Shown here: positions 32,895-43,465 of the stretch, piece by piece
Layout: each line of letters starts with the position of its first letter
Numbering within the stretch: the stretch's first letter is position 1
NCBI GenBank assembly: GCA_958295665.1
Contig: OY282560.1
Coordinates: 258,549,368-258,613,367, forward strand
Length of the DNA: 64,000 bases
Source: Tipula vernalis
Taxonomy: Eukaryota > Arthropoda > Insecta > Diptera > Tipulidae
Direction: 5' to 3'
Program-made: the position numbers and the translations under genes
Notes under the pieces: generated by a model
Seen by the model: only the letters and a program-made list of their open reading frames with translations
What the model was told of the DNA's origin: nothing
Database searches by the model: none

Positions 32895-35579
32895 TTAAAT
32901 ACAACTGCCCAATTCCAAAGGTTTCTGCCTTTGGAGTCTTCTTACTGCATTGGTGGTATCCAACAAACTTCGTATGTCTGCATTTTGGTGCCGAGATATC
33001 CGCTGAATGTGTTTCTTCGCATGATTTTGTATTTCTTCACTTACATATTCCATGTTTAAGTCCCTATGGAGGTTATCATTTCTAATGTACCATGGTGCGT
33101 TTACAATGCCACGCAGCACTTTGTTTTGAAAACATTGAATCATTTGTACATTTGTCTTCTTGGTACAACCCCAAAGTTGAATACCGTAGGTCCATACTGG
33201 TTTTAGTATTTGCTGATACAATAGCAATTTGTTATGTATTGTAAGCTCAGAGCTTCTACCTATTAGCCAATACATTTTCCTATATTTAATGTTCAATTCT
33301 TCTTTTTTCTTTTTAACATGCTCTTTCCATCTAAGCTTGCAATCGAGAGTCATGCCGAGGTATTTGGCTGTATTTGCATTTGGAACCGGCCTTGAATTAA
33401 GTTTCACTGGAATCCAGTTAACTTTCTGGTTCGTGAAGTTTACGTGAACCGACTTTGCTTCGTTTAGGCTAATGCGCCATTTCTTTGTCCAACTACTCAC
33501 TGTGTCGGTTGCTTTTTGAAGTTTGGTCGTTGCTTCTGATATACACTTTCCAGTCGCCAGAATAGCTGTATCGTCTGCAAATGTTGCTATGGTGGCACCT
33601 TCTGTATTTGGCATATCTCTGGTGTACAGGATGTACAATATAGGACCCAGTACGCTACCCTGTGGTATGCCTGCTGATATTCTCTTTAGTTCAGAGTACT
33701 CTTGGTTATATTTTACACGGAAATGTCGGTCTGCGATATAAGATTTAAGAATTTGATAGAATTGCTTAGGTAGATCTCGATGCAATTTAAATTCAAGTCC
33801 TTGGTGCCAAACTTTGTCGAAAGCTTGTGCTACATCTAAGAAGATGCTGGAGCATATCTTCTTATTCTCAAGTGAGTCTTCGATTATATCCGTTATTCTG
33901 TGAACTTGTTCTATCGTAGAGTGATTTTCTCTAAATCCAAATTGGTGTGGTGGTGGTGGAATCAAATTTCTCTCTTCTATTATTGGCTTGAGTCTCTTGA
34001 GCAGTAATTTTTCAAATAATTTTGAAATTACAGGAAGTAGTGAAATCGGTCTGTACGACTTTTTATCGTTCGCTGGTTTGCCTGGTTTGGGGATCATAAT
34101 TACTTCAGCAACCTTCCATTGCCGTGGGACATATTTTAGTCTGAAGACAGCATTGATAATTTGAACCAATTTTCGTAGTCCCTTCTCGGGAATGGCTTTT
34201 ACGACTTGTCCAGTAATTAAATCATATCCTGGAGCTTTTTTTGCGTTCAAATTACACTTGATCTCATTTTTTAATTCCTGTAATGTTACACATCGAATAT
34301 TATATTCATCAATTTTGCTAATTGTTATTATGTTTTCATCTGCTGTTTGCCTAGGTAACGGTTGAAAGGTGTCTTCCAAGTGAGCTGCAAATAAAATAGC
34401 TTTTTGCTTGTCACTTTTGGCCCAGGTTCCTTCCCCATTTTTAATAGGTGGCACATGCATTTTAGTTCTTTTTAATCCCTTTGTTGCTTTCCAAAGAGAG
34501 TAATCAGTATCTTTATGTTCGGTGAGACCATTTAAGTACTTGTTGATAGTTTCATTCTTAATTTCTTTTATAAGTTGTTTTAGTTTATTGCATAGAAAAT
34601 TGAGGATTTTTTTGTTTTCCGGGGCGCGTGTCCTTTGCCAGGTTTTTCTTGCCTTCCGTTTCTCTCTAACTAACTCCCTGACCTCAATAGGATAATTTTG
34701 ATTCCTACGGGATTCGGTGTGACTAGCAGGAGAACTTTCCCATGCTGCTTGTTGAATAGTACTGTTAAATACCTCTAGTTCGTCTTCCAACTGTACCGGT
34801 GTTTTAATCGGCACTCGTAGATTTGTTTGCATTTCAATTAGTTCTTGGAATAGGTCCCAGTTAGTTCTATTATTTGTTAATTTAGGCAGGTTATCCTTAT
34901 TAATTATCATTGTGCTGAGTGTCATGATAACAGGTGTATGATCGGAATATATCCCTTCGCTGTTTTCGATGTACATGTAATCCTCGAAGATCCCTTTCGT
35001 TACATAAAAATCAATGAGATCTGGTATTTTATTTATATCAGCAGGCCAGTATGTTGGTTTACCTCCAGAGTGGAACTCGCAGTTATTTATTCGTCCGGCT
35101 TCGAATAGCTCTTTTCCTTTATGGGTTGTAAGTCTTGATCCCCAATAGGTGTTTTTTGCATTAAAGTCACCACCAATAATAAAATTGGATCCTAGTGATC
35201 TAAAGAGTCTATTATAATCTTCTTTGTTTAGATTATAGCGTGGAGGGCAGTAGATAGAGGAAATACTGTATTCATTATTATTGTTAGTTTCAACTTTTAT
35301 GGTTTTAACTTGCATACTTTCCTCTTCTATACTAGGTTCTTCATAGTGTTTGAGACTCTTTTTCACTATTACTGTTGATCCTCCTCTGGGTTTTCCTCCT
35401 GGGTGAACAGCATGGTAACATTCATAATCACGTATTTTAATAAATGATGTTTTTGTCAAATGGCTCTCCGATATAAGGCAGATATCTATTTTTTCTAAAT
35501 TTAGAAAAATTTCTAGCTCTGGAACCTGTTGCGCTAGTCCGTTCACGTTCCAGGTGACAATTCTTAGTGATCTGCTCAT
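32895..35579 (-). CDS. LINE ORF2: endonuclease and reverse transcriptase, 894 aa
   Basis: The open frame starts at an ATG one base after the ORF1 stop (TAAAATG), suggesting reinitiation. Residues ~1-230 are an AP-type endonuclease: TWNVNGL, ISESHLT, GGDFNAKNTYWGS, SDHTPV. The reverse transcriptase follows: KKAPGYDLITGQVV, YRPISLLPVISKLFEKLLL, FGFRENHSTIEQVHRI, FLDVAQAFDKVWHQGL, AGIPQGSVLGPILYILYTRD, the catalytic FADD box (ATFADDTAI) and KYLGMTLD. A C-terminal region with WTYGIQLWG and NKVLRGIVNAPWYIRN follows, typical of Jockey-clade enzymes. Length is normal for the clade and no catalytic residue is visibly missing. The protein nicks target DNA and primes cDNA synthesis from the element RNA. 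Confidence 0.9.
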   Translation of the reverse strand: MSRSLRIVTWNVNGLAQQVPELEIFLNLEKIDICLISESHLTKTSFIKIRDYECYHAVHPGGKPRGGSTVIVKKSLKHYEEPSIEEESMQVKTIKVETNNNNEYSISSIYCPPRYNLNKEDYNRLFRSLGSNFIIGGDFNAKNTYWGSRLTTHKGKELFEAGRINNCEFHSGGKPTYWPADINKIPDLIDFYVTKGIFEDYMYIENSEGIYSDHTPVIMTLSTMIINKDNLPKLTNNRTNWDLFQELIEMQTNLRVPIKTPVQLEDELEVFNSTIQQAAWESSPASHTESRRNQNYPIEVRELVREKRKARKTWQRTRAPENKKILNFLCNKLKQLIKEIKNETINKYLNGLTEHKDTDYSLWKATKGLKRTKMHVPPIKNGEGTWAKSDKQKAILFAAHLEDTFQPLPRQTADENIITISKIDEYNIRCVTLQELKNEIKCNLNAKKAPGYDLITGQVVKAIPEKGLRKLVQIINAVFRLKYVPRQWKVAEVIMIPKPGKPANDKKSYRPISLLPVISKLFEKLLLKRLKPIIEERNLIPPPPHQFGFRENHSTIEQVHRITDIIEDSLENKKICSSIFLDVAQAFDKVWHQGLEFKLHRDLPKQFYQILKSYIADRHFRVKYNQEYSELKRISAGIPQGSVLGPILYILYTRDMPNTEGATIATFADDTAILATGKCISEATTKLQKATDTVSSWTKKWRISLNEAKSVHVNFTNQKVNWIPVKLNSRPVPNANTAKYLGMTLDCKLRWKEHVKKKKEELNIKYRKMYWLIGRSSELTIHNKLLLYQQILKPVWTYGIQLWGCTKKTNVQMIQCFQNKVLRGIVNAPWYIRNDNLHRDLNMEYVSEEIQNHAKKHIQRISRHQNADIRSLLDTTNAVRRLQRQKPLELGSCI

Positions 35580-35580
35580 T

Positions 35581-37533
35581 TTAGTATATGAGGGCTGTTG
35601 CCTCGTTCAAGGTTTGATGCATATCTAGACGCTTATATAAAGCTTCTAGACCACGTTCTTGCTTTGCTAGCCGTATATTTATGGCTTCTATGCTTCGACA
35701 AATCCTTTCAAGGGGATTATCATTCGTAGCATTAGATGATTGCTGTACAATTTGTGAATAACTTTTCCGCTCTGTACCAATACCTGGTGGTTTTGGCTCC
35801 GCTTGGGTTTTAGTTGGTTTCTCTTCTCTGGTAACCCTAGGGTTTTGAGGAAACTGATGCGTTTTGTTTCTTAGTCTTTGAAGTTCTTTGGCTACTTCAC
35901 AGCCTCTATAATTTGCAGGATGATGCCCTTTACAGTTTATACATTTTGCAGGGGTGTTTCTACTTTCTGTACACTCTTTCGCGTTGTGTTTTCCAGCACA
36001 TTTTACGCATCTTGGCTCCCGTCTGCAATATTTTTGCGTGTGATTGAAACCTTGGCATTTTTTGCATTGAGGTATTAGCCTCGTGTTTTTCTTAAGCGGT
36101 TCTATTTTAACCCTCATGTTGAGAATTGCTTTGATGTTGAAGATGTTTTCAACTTTCTCCTTTTTGTTAAACGTAAGCATGAAGAGTGGAAGCCCCCTTT
36201 TTTTGACTTGATTGTTCTCACCTCTCTCTCGTTTTAGGATGTTTACTGCATCTTCTATTTGCAGATCTCTTGCCTTTAGGTCCTCAATTATGTCCTCCTT
36301 CTTACACGTTGGATGAAGGCCTCTGGACATAACCTTAATTGCGCGTTCGTTTTTATCTTCGTATGTGAACCATTCTTTACCTTCCGCATTGAGCTTTGTT
36401 GCTAGAGCTCTATATGTGTCGGAATCTGGTGTATTGATTTTCCACACGTTGTTGTTTAGTGACACTACTCTATATTCCTTAGCTGTCACTGATTTCATTG
36501 GTCGTGTTCAGTCGGGCAAAAGTGATAAAAAATATCATGATATTTTTTATTACCCTAACTTCATTTCGTTGTATTTTATGTCATGCCCCACAGAACAACC
36601 AAAATGAAAAAAGTGATTTTACACGTCAAACTTCTGTAGAGCATCTTTATTTGGGCAACATCAAAACCAATTCATCGCGATTTTTTATAAAATAATAAAC
36701 AATACCCTTCCTAAATATTATTAAAAACATCACACCACAATCAAAAGCCAAATATTTTGTTTTCAAATATGTATTTATTTTGACAGCTAAATCCAAAAAA
36801 AAACTTGTTTTTTTTTGGTGATAAATGAGTGCGTTTCTTGGCAAAACGTGATAAAAAATATCATGATAAATTTTATCACATTTGCCCGACTGAACACTAG
36901 GATTATAGATTGTATACTTGCAAATTCTGTTATGCCGATTACATTAATTGGCGGAGGAGCCTTTTCTTTCGGTACAACCTTTTGTTGCTGTTGCTGGTGA
37001 GTTGGTTTGGTATTAATATCACCAGTTACTAATACATTAGCTTGCGAATGATCTCCAACTTCAGGCGAGAATTCTGCTTTTCTTTTTTTGGTAGGTCTTT
37101 TCTTCCTTTTCAGTACCCAATCTGTTTCTCTCATGAGATCCTCTTCATCAGTATGGAACTCATTGTTATAACTAGTGTGAGTACTTGTTTCATTATAACA
37201 AGTTAGCGGGTTTTCAGAAATCTCCATTGGTTTGGGCTTCTTCAATTCTTCATTTTCTTTTTTCAGCTTTTCAATTTCGCTTCTTAATTGGGTTAAAAGT
37301 ACCTCTACTTCACTGAGTTTTCGACAGAGTTCAGCGTTTTCGTCTTTCTGCTGATTTGCAGAGTTAGTATGATTGTTTGGTGATCTTAACAACATTGAAC
37401 TTCTTTCGAATGGGTTTAGCAATGATTGGCTCACCCCAGAATCCATTGAGCCAGCCTCGTAAGAGGGTGGATTAGCCAACAGGGTAGTTGGTTTACCACC
37501 TGGGGTATTGTTTCCTTTTTGCGTTGAACTCAT
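35581..37533 (-). pseudogene. LINE ORF1 (Gag-like), interrupted by a MITE
   Basis: The N-terminal half reads from the ATG at 37533: a serine- and asparagine-rich start, a coiled coil (AELCRKLSEVEVLLTQLRSE, IEKLKKENEELKKP), then basic sequence, entering a MITE at 36897. The C-terminal half resumes at about 36500: a PRE_C2HC-like domain (HPTCKKEDIIEDLKARDLQI, LPLFMLTFNKKEKVENIFNI) and three zinc-knuckle motifs (CKKCQGFNHTQKYC, CVKCAGKHNAKEC, CINCKGHHPANYRGC), ending in a short coiled-coil tail. Such proteins coat the LINE RNA. The 394-bp insert brings stops, so the full protein cannot be made from this copy. It ends one base before the ORF2 start. Confidence 0.85.
36504..36897. mobile_element. 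394-bp MITE inside the LINE ORF1
   Basis: The ends are inverted: gtgttcagtcgggcaaaagt at the left and gtgttcagtcgggcaaatgt from the right. They continue inward as gataaaaaatatcatgata, which is itself palindromic. It separates the coiled-coil and zinc-knuckle halves of ORF1, so it arrived after the LINE. No clear flanking duplication was seen and it has no coding capacity. Confidence 0.85.
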
Positions 37534-37770
37534 TGCTTTAAAACTGGTTATGTATCAACTACCAACCTAACCAGTACAAGTTGGTAGTGGGTCATTGAAG
37601 AGAACATCATTTGCTATGTTCTCGGTAGTCGGTTATTCCGCCGTATCTCGGTCGCCAGAGCCTCGTTAGTTAATTAGCAGGAAGTACCACGTGCAGGTGA
37701 GGTTGGCATTTGGGCTAGTATAATAAGACCATCTAAACCGGCGCCCCTTACCCCCCATATGTATAGGCTA

Positions 37771-38242
37771 ATACCACGTTTACATTAGTAGAATAAAAGT
37801 ATGTAGCAAAAAAGTATCGTCATGTGAACTCAAATTTAAATATTTAAATATTTTATCACATACTTTTTTGATATTTCGGTAAAGTATGCATCAAAAAAGT
37901 ATTAGTATATTACGTTGTAATGTGAACTCTAACTAATAACTATATGTTAATGTCATTCGTATATTTGTTGTCAAAACAAAAATGTAGCTATACGTTTTTT
38001 TGTTGAAAAAATACAATTACGGGTATTAATCAAATAATTTGCCGACAAATCTAATAGAGTTTGAGAAGAAATTCACAAAACATAAACTAAATTGAATACA
38101 GAAATCTATCTGTCAAAACAACAAACTTTCATAGTATGCGTCCACACTACAAATCGCAAAGCTAATGTGAACTGCAGCGGAAAAATAATTAAATAGCAAA
38201 AAAGTACATACATATTAGGTACGTATAATGTAAACGTGGTAT
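37771..38242. mobile_element. 472-bp MITE upstream of the Attractin-like gene
   Basis: Inverted ends of 17 bp: ataccacgtttacatta (37771-37787) and taatgtaaacgtggtat (38226-38242). Subterminal phrases such as agcaaaaaagta occur near both ends in opposite or repeated orientation. The LINE target duplication abuts its left edge, so the LINE landed at or next to the MITE boundary. No coding capacity. Confidence 0.85.
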
Positions 38243-38524
38243 AAATATATTTATAAACTATAAATTAAAGTATTTTTTTATTCAGAAAATCAAAGATTTT
38301 TTTTGTTTATTAAAATGTTAATCTTCTTTGTTTACAATTTGCATAACGAACGCATCCCAAAAAATTACAACATGACGGCACAAAAAAGTTAGTTTTTCAT
38401 GCTGTAGTTTGGTAGTGACGGAAAAAATAAAAGAAGATCACAAAAAAAAGAAAAAGAAAAGAAAAGCTTTCACTCTGCTCTGCATATAGTATAGTGAGAA
38501 TAAAAATGGTTTCGAACCACCAAA

Positions 38525-41500
38525 ATGGCAAAATTTTCACAATTATTTGTTTTTCTCATAATTAAATTAAAATCACGTCATAAATGGTCACATTTTACAA
38601 TAATTGTGTTTTCTTTATTATTAATTTTATTAAATTTATGTAGTGAAATAAGTTGTAAGTGTAATGAAACGAGCGATTGTATGAATGGTGGAATCTGTAA
38701 AACTGAGACATGTATTTGTGCTGATGGTTGGCAAGGTTCGAAATGTCAATTTTGTGGAGGAAAAGTTAGGTAAATAACAATCAAATTACTATTTACAAAA
38801 TCCATATGCCATAAAATACAGTGTCGCACATCCTAATCAGTATAGTAGTACAGCTCTCGTTGATACTCTTTGGGAGACAACGACGACGACTTGTTTTTGT
38901 TTATGCAGACGTCAGACGCTCTGTATTAATGTGTATTTTATCTTGTTGGCTCATTAAAAAGCAACTGTACATTTTTTCTTTTTTTATTACTTATATAAAA
39001 TCTAACCGTTTTTCATTTAATCTTGTGGCAAACGCGTTTAAACAGGTTAACAGAATTATCCGGGAGTATACATGATGGTGCTGAAAATTATGCAATTGGG
39101 GTCAAATGCAGTTGGCTGATAGATGCTCGTAAACCAATCAAATCTGGTAATAGTGCCAATCAAATCACACCCGCAACAAAGACAGATAGTATTAGGCTAC
39201 ATTTAGAAGAGTTTGCAACTGAATGCGGATGGGATCATTTGTATGTGTACGATGGGGATAGTGTGGAATCGCCACTATTGGCCGTATTTAGGTGAGTATT
39301 CGTTACGTTTTATTTATTAGGTCATCGCGACAACAAGAAAAATGTGTTGATTCATTTGACCACGACAAGATTTTTTTTTTAGCTTTTTCTACATTTTTAT
39401 GGGATTAAAGCTTTATTTGCTTTTTTTCGTCTATTTGTGTTCGAATTGAATCGATTTTAGATTTAAAATTCTTTATTTTATTGGTGTGTATGTAAAAGGA
39501 AATTAAAGTATCATTGACGATGATTTCATGATTTGAAACTGGTTTTAGTGATGATTTCATCTCTTTTTTGGTTAGTTTGACAGTTCCTGTTGAAGGACAA
39601 TGACACTCATTTCAAGAATTCTTATTATTGTTTGTAAATGTAACCTTCACCCAATTAAACTGTTGTCCTTTAAGTGTGGCGATTAGTTCTTATTTTCATG
39701 GTTTGGGTTTATCGTATTTTCAATTTGAAGGGCGAAAAGTACATCACAACAGTAACCTCTTTACCGTCCTTGTTGATGAGCCAAATAACATGTACATACT
39801 GCAATTTGGCCTTTCGAAAAGGATTCTCAAACTAAGGTAATTTATCATTTTTCTTATTTTCTCTTTCCAGTGGCCTAATGTATAATCAAAATTTCTCTAT
39901 ACGTCGTGTACCAGAAGTTGTAGCACATTCTGGTTCAGCGTTACTACATTTTTTTAGTGACGATGCATATAATATGTCTGGCTTTAATATATCATATAAG
40001 GTGAACGGATGTCCAACAATTGATTCCAGGCTAAATTGTTCTGGTCATGGTGTGTGTGTAGACGGAACATGCACCTGTGATGCTAGCTACATCGGTGAAG
40101 CGTGTCATGTGCCAATATGTCCAAATAATTGTTCGTACGACATGGGTCGGGGACATTGTGATCGGGAAGCTCGTAGGTAAGTAAAATTTTCAGATTTTAT
40201 TTTCGAAATTAAAATATATTTGACGATTAAATTTTAGGTGTTCCTGTAATCCTGGTTATTCAGGAAGTGATTGTACACAATTAACATCACTCGGTTATTG
40301 GTCAACAATATCAACAACTGATTTTACACCGCATGGTAGTGCATCACATGGTGCAGCAGTATTTCAGGATATATTACATATCATTGCGGGTGAGAGTTAT
40401 GGACTTGGAAATTTACTAACAATGTATGATTTTAATGGAAGAATTTGGGAAGTATATCACAATCAGGATATAATTCCTGAGATGCGGTATGGAGCATCAA
40501 CCGTAATTTATGGCGATAATATATTTATGTATGGCGGAGTAATCGGTAATAAGGGAGTATGCGGTGAGCTATGGACTTTCGATATTAGTGCCAAAAATTG
40601 GGAAAATATTACCGTTAAAACAGAACCGTGTAATATTACTAATACAATGTGCGGCCCTCTCAAATCGGCCGGGCATACAGCCACTTTGATTTCAGGCTAT
40701 ATACCTGAGAAAAAAGAAAAAATTCAATACATGGTGGTAATATTTGGACATTCACCGCAATTTGGTTATTTAAATACAGTGCAGGAATTCCATTTTGGAA
40801 CGCGCGAATGGAAAATAGTTCAGACAAAAGGATTCCCCGTAAAAGGGGGATATGGGCATAGTGCTGCATTCGATACATTGACTAAAAAAATTTATGTTTA
40901 CGGCGGAATTATATCCGAGAGTGAAAGTAGCCAGCTACTTAGTAATAAATTGTACAGTTACGAGCCTGGGAGTAGAACATGGACTTTATTAACATCTGCA
41001 TCTACAGCACGTTACCTTCATACCTCGAATTTTATATCGCCCGGTCTAATGATGACATTTGGCGGCAACACACATAATGATACATCACACAGTTTTGGTG
41101 CTAAGTGCTACAGTCATGAACTATTGGTATACGATGTCTTATGCGACTCTTGGCATCCAAAGACAATGCCAAATGATTTGCGAACCGATTTAGCACGGTT
41201 CGGGCATACGGCAGTGATTTTTGAAAAATCTCTTTACATTTTTGGTGGATTTGATGGCCAAATGTTGAACGATATGCTAAAATTCACACCGGGAAGTTGT
41301 GAGAATCTAACCAAATCGGAGACTTGTCTCAATACAAAACCGGGAGTTAAATGTATCTGGGATGTACAACGATCTCTTTGTCTTAATGTTTCTGAAAATC
41401 ATAGGAAAACTTTATTTAAAGATCAAGACGTTTATGAAGTGTGCCAGAAGGAGAGTCGAAATGTGGCGACACAATTACATATTTTGGATTCGAATCAGTG

Positions 41501-42307
41501 TAAAGAAATAGTCGACTGTCAAAGTTGTTTGTCCACGTCATTCGGATGTACATACTGCAGCGCTGGAGTATGTCTGAAAGAAAAATGTCGTGAGGATTCG
41601 TTTATGTTAAACGGGACAAAATCATTGGAACAGTGTCCGGAAGATGCGGGTCCAATATGTTTACAGCTCCATGGGTGCCAGATATGTTCTTCAAATCCAT
41701 TTTGCTATTGGGATATCGAGACGAGTAAATGTCGTGCGATGGGAAATAAATCGATCGGCGAAACGAATGATCTTCCATGCCCGCCATCATGTTCTGCTTT
41801 AACTTCTTGTGGAAATTGTACACAAGAGGAATGTATCTGGTGCCAAAATGAACAGCGATGTGTCGATAAGAATGCATATACCGCTAGTTTTCCCTATGGC
41901 CAGTGCCGTGAATGGATAACGATGTCGTCGAGATGTCGAGCCGCTATGACTGGTAAATCTCAGTGTGGTTTTTATAAGACATGTACACAGTGTCGAGATG
42001 ATCCAGCGTGTGGATGGTGCGATGATGGTTCAAACACAGGGATGGGAAAATGTTTATTGGGTGGTGATCGAGGACCCCAAGACGAAATGGAATGTTCCAA
42101 TAATCGGTGGCATTTTACGAATTGCCCAAGTTGTTAGTGTAACGGACACAGTACGTGTCCCGACAACACAACGTGTAAACAACCATGTGGTAATTTAACA
42201 ACGGGACTAAATTGTGATAAATGTGAACAGGGTTATTGGGGTAATCCGGTGAATGGTGGTAAATGTGAAAAATGCCAATGTAATGGAACAGGCAACAAAA
42301 TGTCACA
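38525..42307 (+). CDS. Attractin/distracted-like gene, partial, with an in-frame TAG
   Basis: Exons 38525-38769, 39046-39291, 39871-40176 and 40238 onward; all three introns are GT-AG and phase 2. A hydrophobic segment (FTIIVFSLLLILLNLCSEIS) fits a signal peptide. Then come an EGF module (CMNGGICKTETCICADGWQG), a CUB domain (residues ~82-200, with CSWLID, CGWDHLYVYDGD), further EGF modules, Kelch repeats (AAVFQDILHIIAG, NIFMYGGV, KIYVYGG, SLYIFGGFDG) and cysteine-rich PSI repeats (CQSCLSTSFGCTYC, CGNCTQEECIWC). This is the Attractin extracellular order; the known proteins are membrane glycoproteins. Translation meets TAG at 42135-42137 (898 residues), yet laminin-EGF coding (CGNLTTGLNCDKCEQGYWGN) continues in frame to a plausible donor, gtgaga, at 42308. 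The downstream exons, including the membrane anchor, were not found in this window. Confidence 0.85.
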
Positions 42308-42979
42308 GTGAGACTTGAACAAATTTGGTGTAATTTGTACAAATTTTTTAATTCGCTGGATCAGACGTTGAAATAAAACACCGTAGCACCAAAATGAAAC
42401 CACTTAATTTATTTTAATTAAATTCAAAATTTGAATACTAATAATAATTTAAACTTTATTTTTTATAATTCAATAAAACTCCTTTTGATTGCTTTTTTTA
42501 ATCACTTGTATCTGCTTGTATCGCTTTTTCCAGAATGACCAATCTTTTTTTATGTTCATCGTCAGCTACTTAGTTTTCTTCCCGGGCAATCCAAATGGAA
42601 ACTCGTTTTGGTTGTAAGCCACTGAACACCAGTTTAACTATTTCCGATGCCATCCAGTGTTGTCGAAAGTACTACTATCGGAGTATTTTCCAACTTTCAG
42701 TTCACTCGTACTACTGCCCTTCCCATTTTTTTTTAAATACAAAATACTGGAAACTATCTACAATGTTTGTATGTTGTACTTACTTCCTTTTGCCTCGAAA
42801 TATTCCCATGAAAATTTAAAAATTACTTTTCTAAAATTTCCAAAACGACATCACTGATGCCATCTCTGATAATGATTTGAACCTTTGATATTTACAATAT
42901 AGTGACATCTTACAGTGAATAGTTACCTTAAATTTATCTAGTACACATATCTTATAAATGAGCTACTAATTTAATCTAC
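42308..42979. other. AT-rich DNA after the last Attractin exon
   Basis: If the donor at 42308 is used, this is intron. A broken minus-strand stretch near 42480-42700 has protein-like phrases (ASEIVKLVFSGLQPKRVSIW, DEHKKRLVILEKAIQAD) that I cannot assign to a family; it has stops and may be an old insert. Confidence 0.4.
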
Positions 42980-43422
42980 TGTGAAGGTGACACCTAGTGT
43001 GTAATAGAATAAGTTAAAATTAATAGCTCAATGTTAAACTGTTCTAAATGGAATTTTCCATGATACAATTGTTATACACTATTCTAACTAGAAAAATCAT
43101 GAGCTTTCTAGAAGTTTGGTTTGTGTATATAAAAAGGCGAACGAAATCGAATTGGATCAGTAATATTTGGTACGCGATAGTATAAAGATTAAAAGGAATT
43201 AAAAAGTGATTTAAAAAGTGTTATAGTGCGATAAATAAAGTAAAAGTGATCAGTAAAATTTAAGAATAATTTATATAAAGTGATTTTGTGAATTTTTATT
43301 GATAAACTGTGTTGTAATACATTTTGTGAAATAAATAAATTCGTTGGTGATAAATTGAATTGAGTTTGTATTATTCACAATCCAGTGATACGAACCTTGA
43401 TTGACAAGGCAAAAACGTAACA
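42980..43422 (+). repeat. 5' LTR of gypsy copy 1 (443 bp)
   Basis: It begins TGTGAAGGTGACACC and ends GGCAAAAACGTAACA (TG...CA). A TATA box, tatataaaaa, lies at 43126-43135, followed by repeated agtg and gtgat phrases, and aataaa-type signals lie near 43330. The LTR supplies promoter and poly(A) functions for the element. Confidence 0.9.
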
Positions 43423-43465
43423 ATTTGGTGACAGCGGTGGGATTGTGAATAAAAAGATAAAGAAA

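Larger units (their letters stand above)
32716..37769 (-). mobile_element. Near-complete Jockey-type LINE with 13-bp target duplication
   Basis: The sequence atatgtataggct occurs exactly at both edges (32716-32728 and 37757-37769). Next to the left copy is a run of about 28 T, the poly(A) tail on the minus strand. The 5' end at 37756 starts with ggggggtaaggggcgcc on the minus strand. It carries ORF1 (split by a MITE) and a full-length ORF2 with AP-endonuclease and reverse transcriptase; the two ORFs abut as TAAAATG. The exact duplication, the long tail and the open ORF2 argue for a fairly recent full-length insertion. Confidence 0.9.

Noticed and set aside
42290..42315. A frameshift at the end of the Attractin homology (aacaaaatgtcac)
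   Set aside because: A donor, gtgaga, at 42308 ends the exon in phase 2 like the other introns, so no frameshift needs to be assumed.
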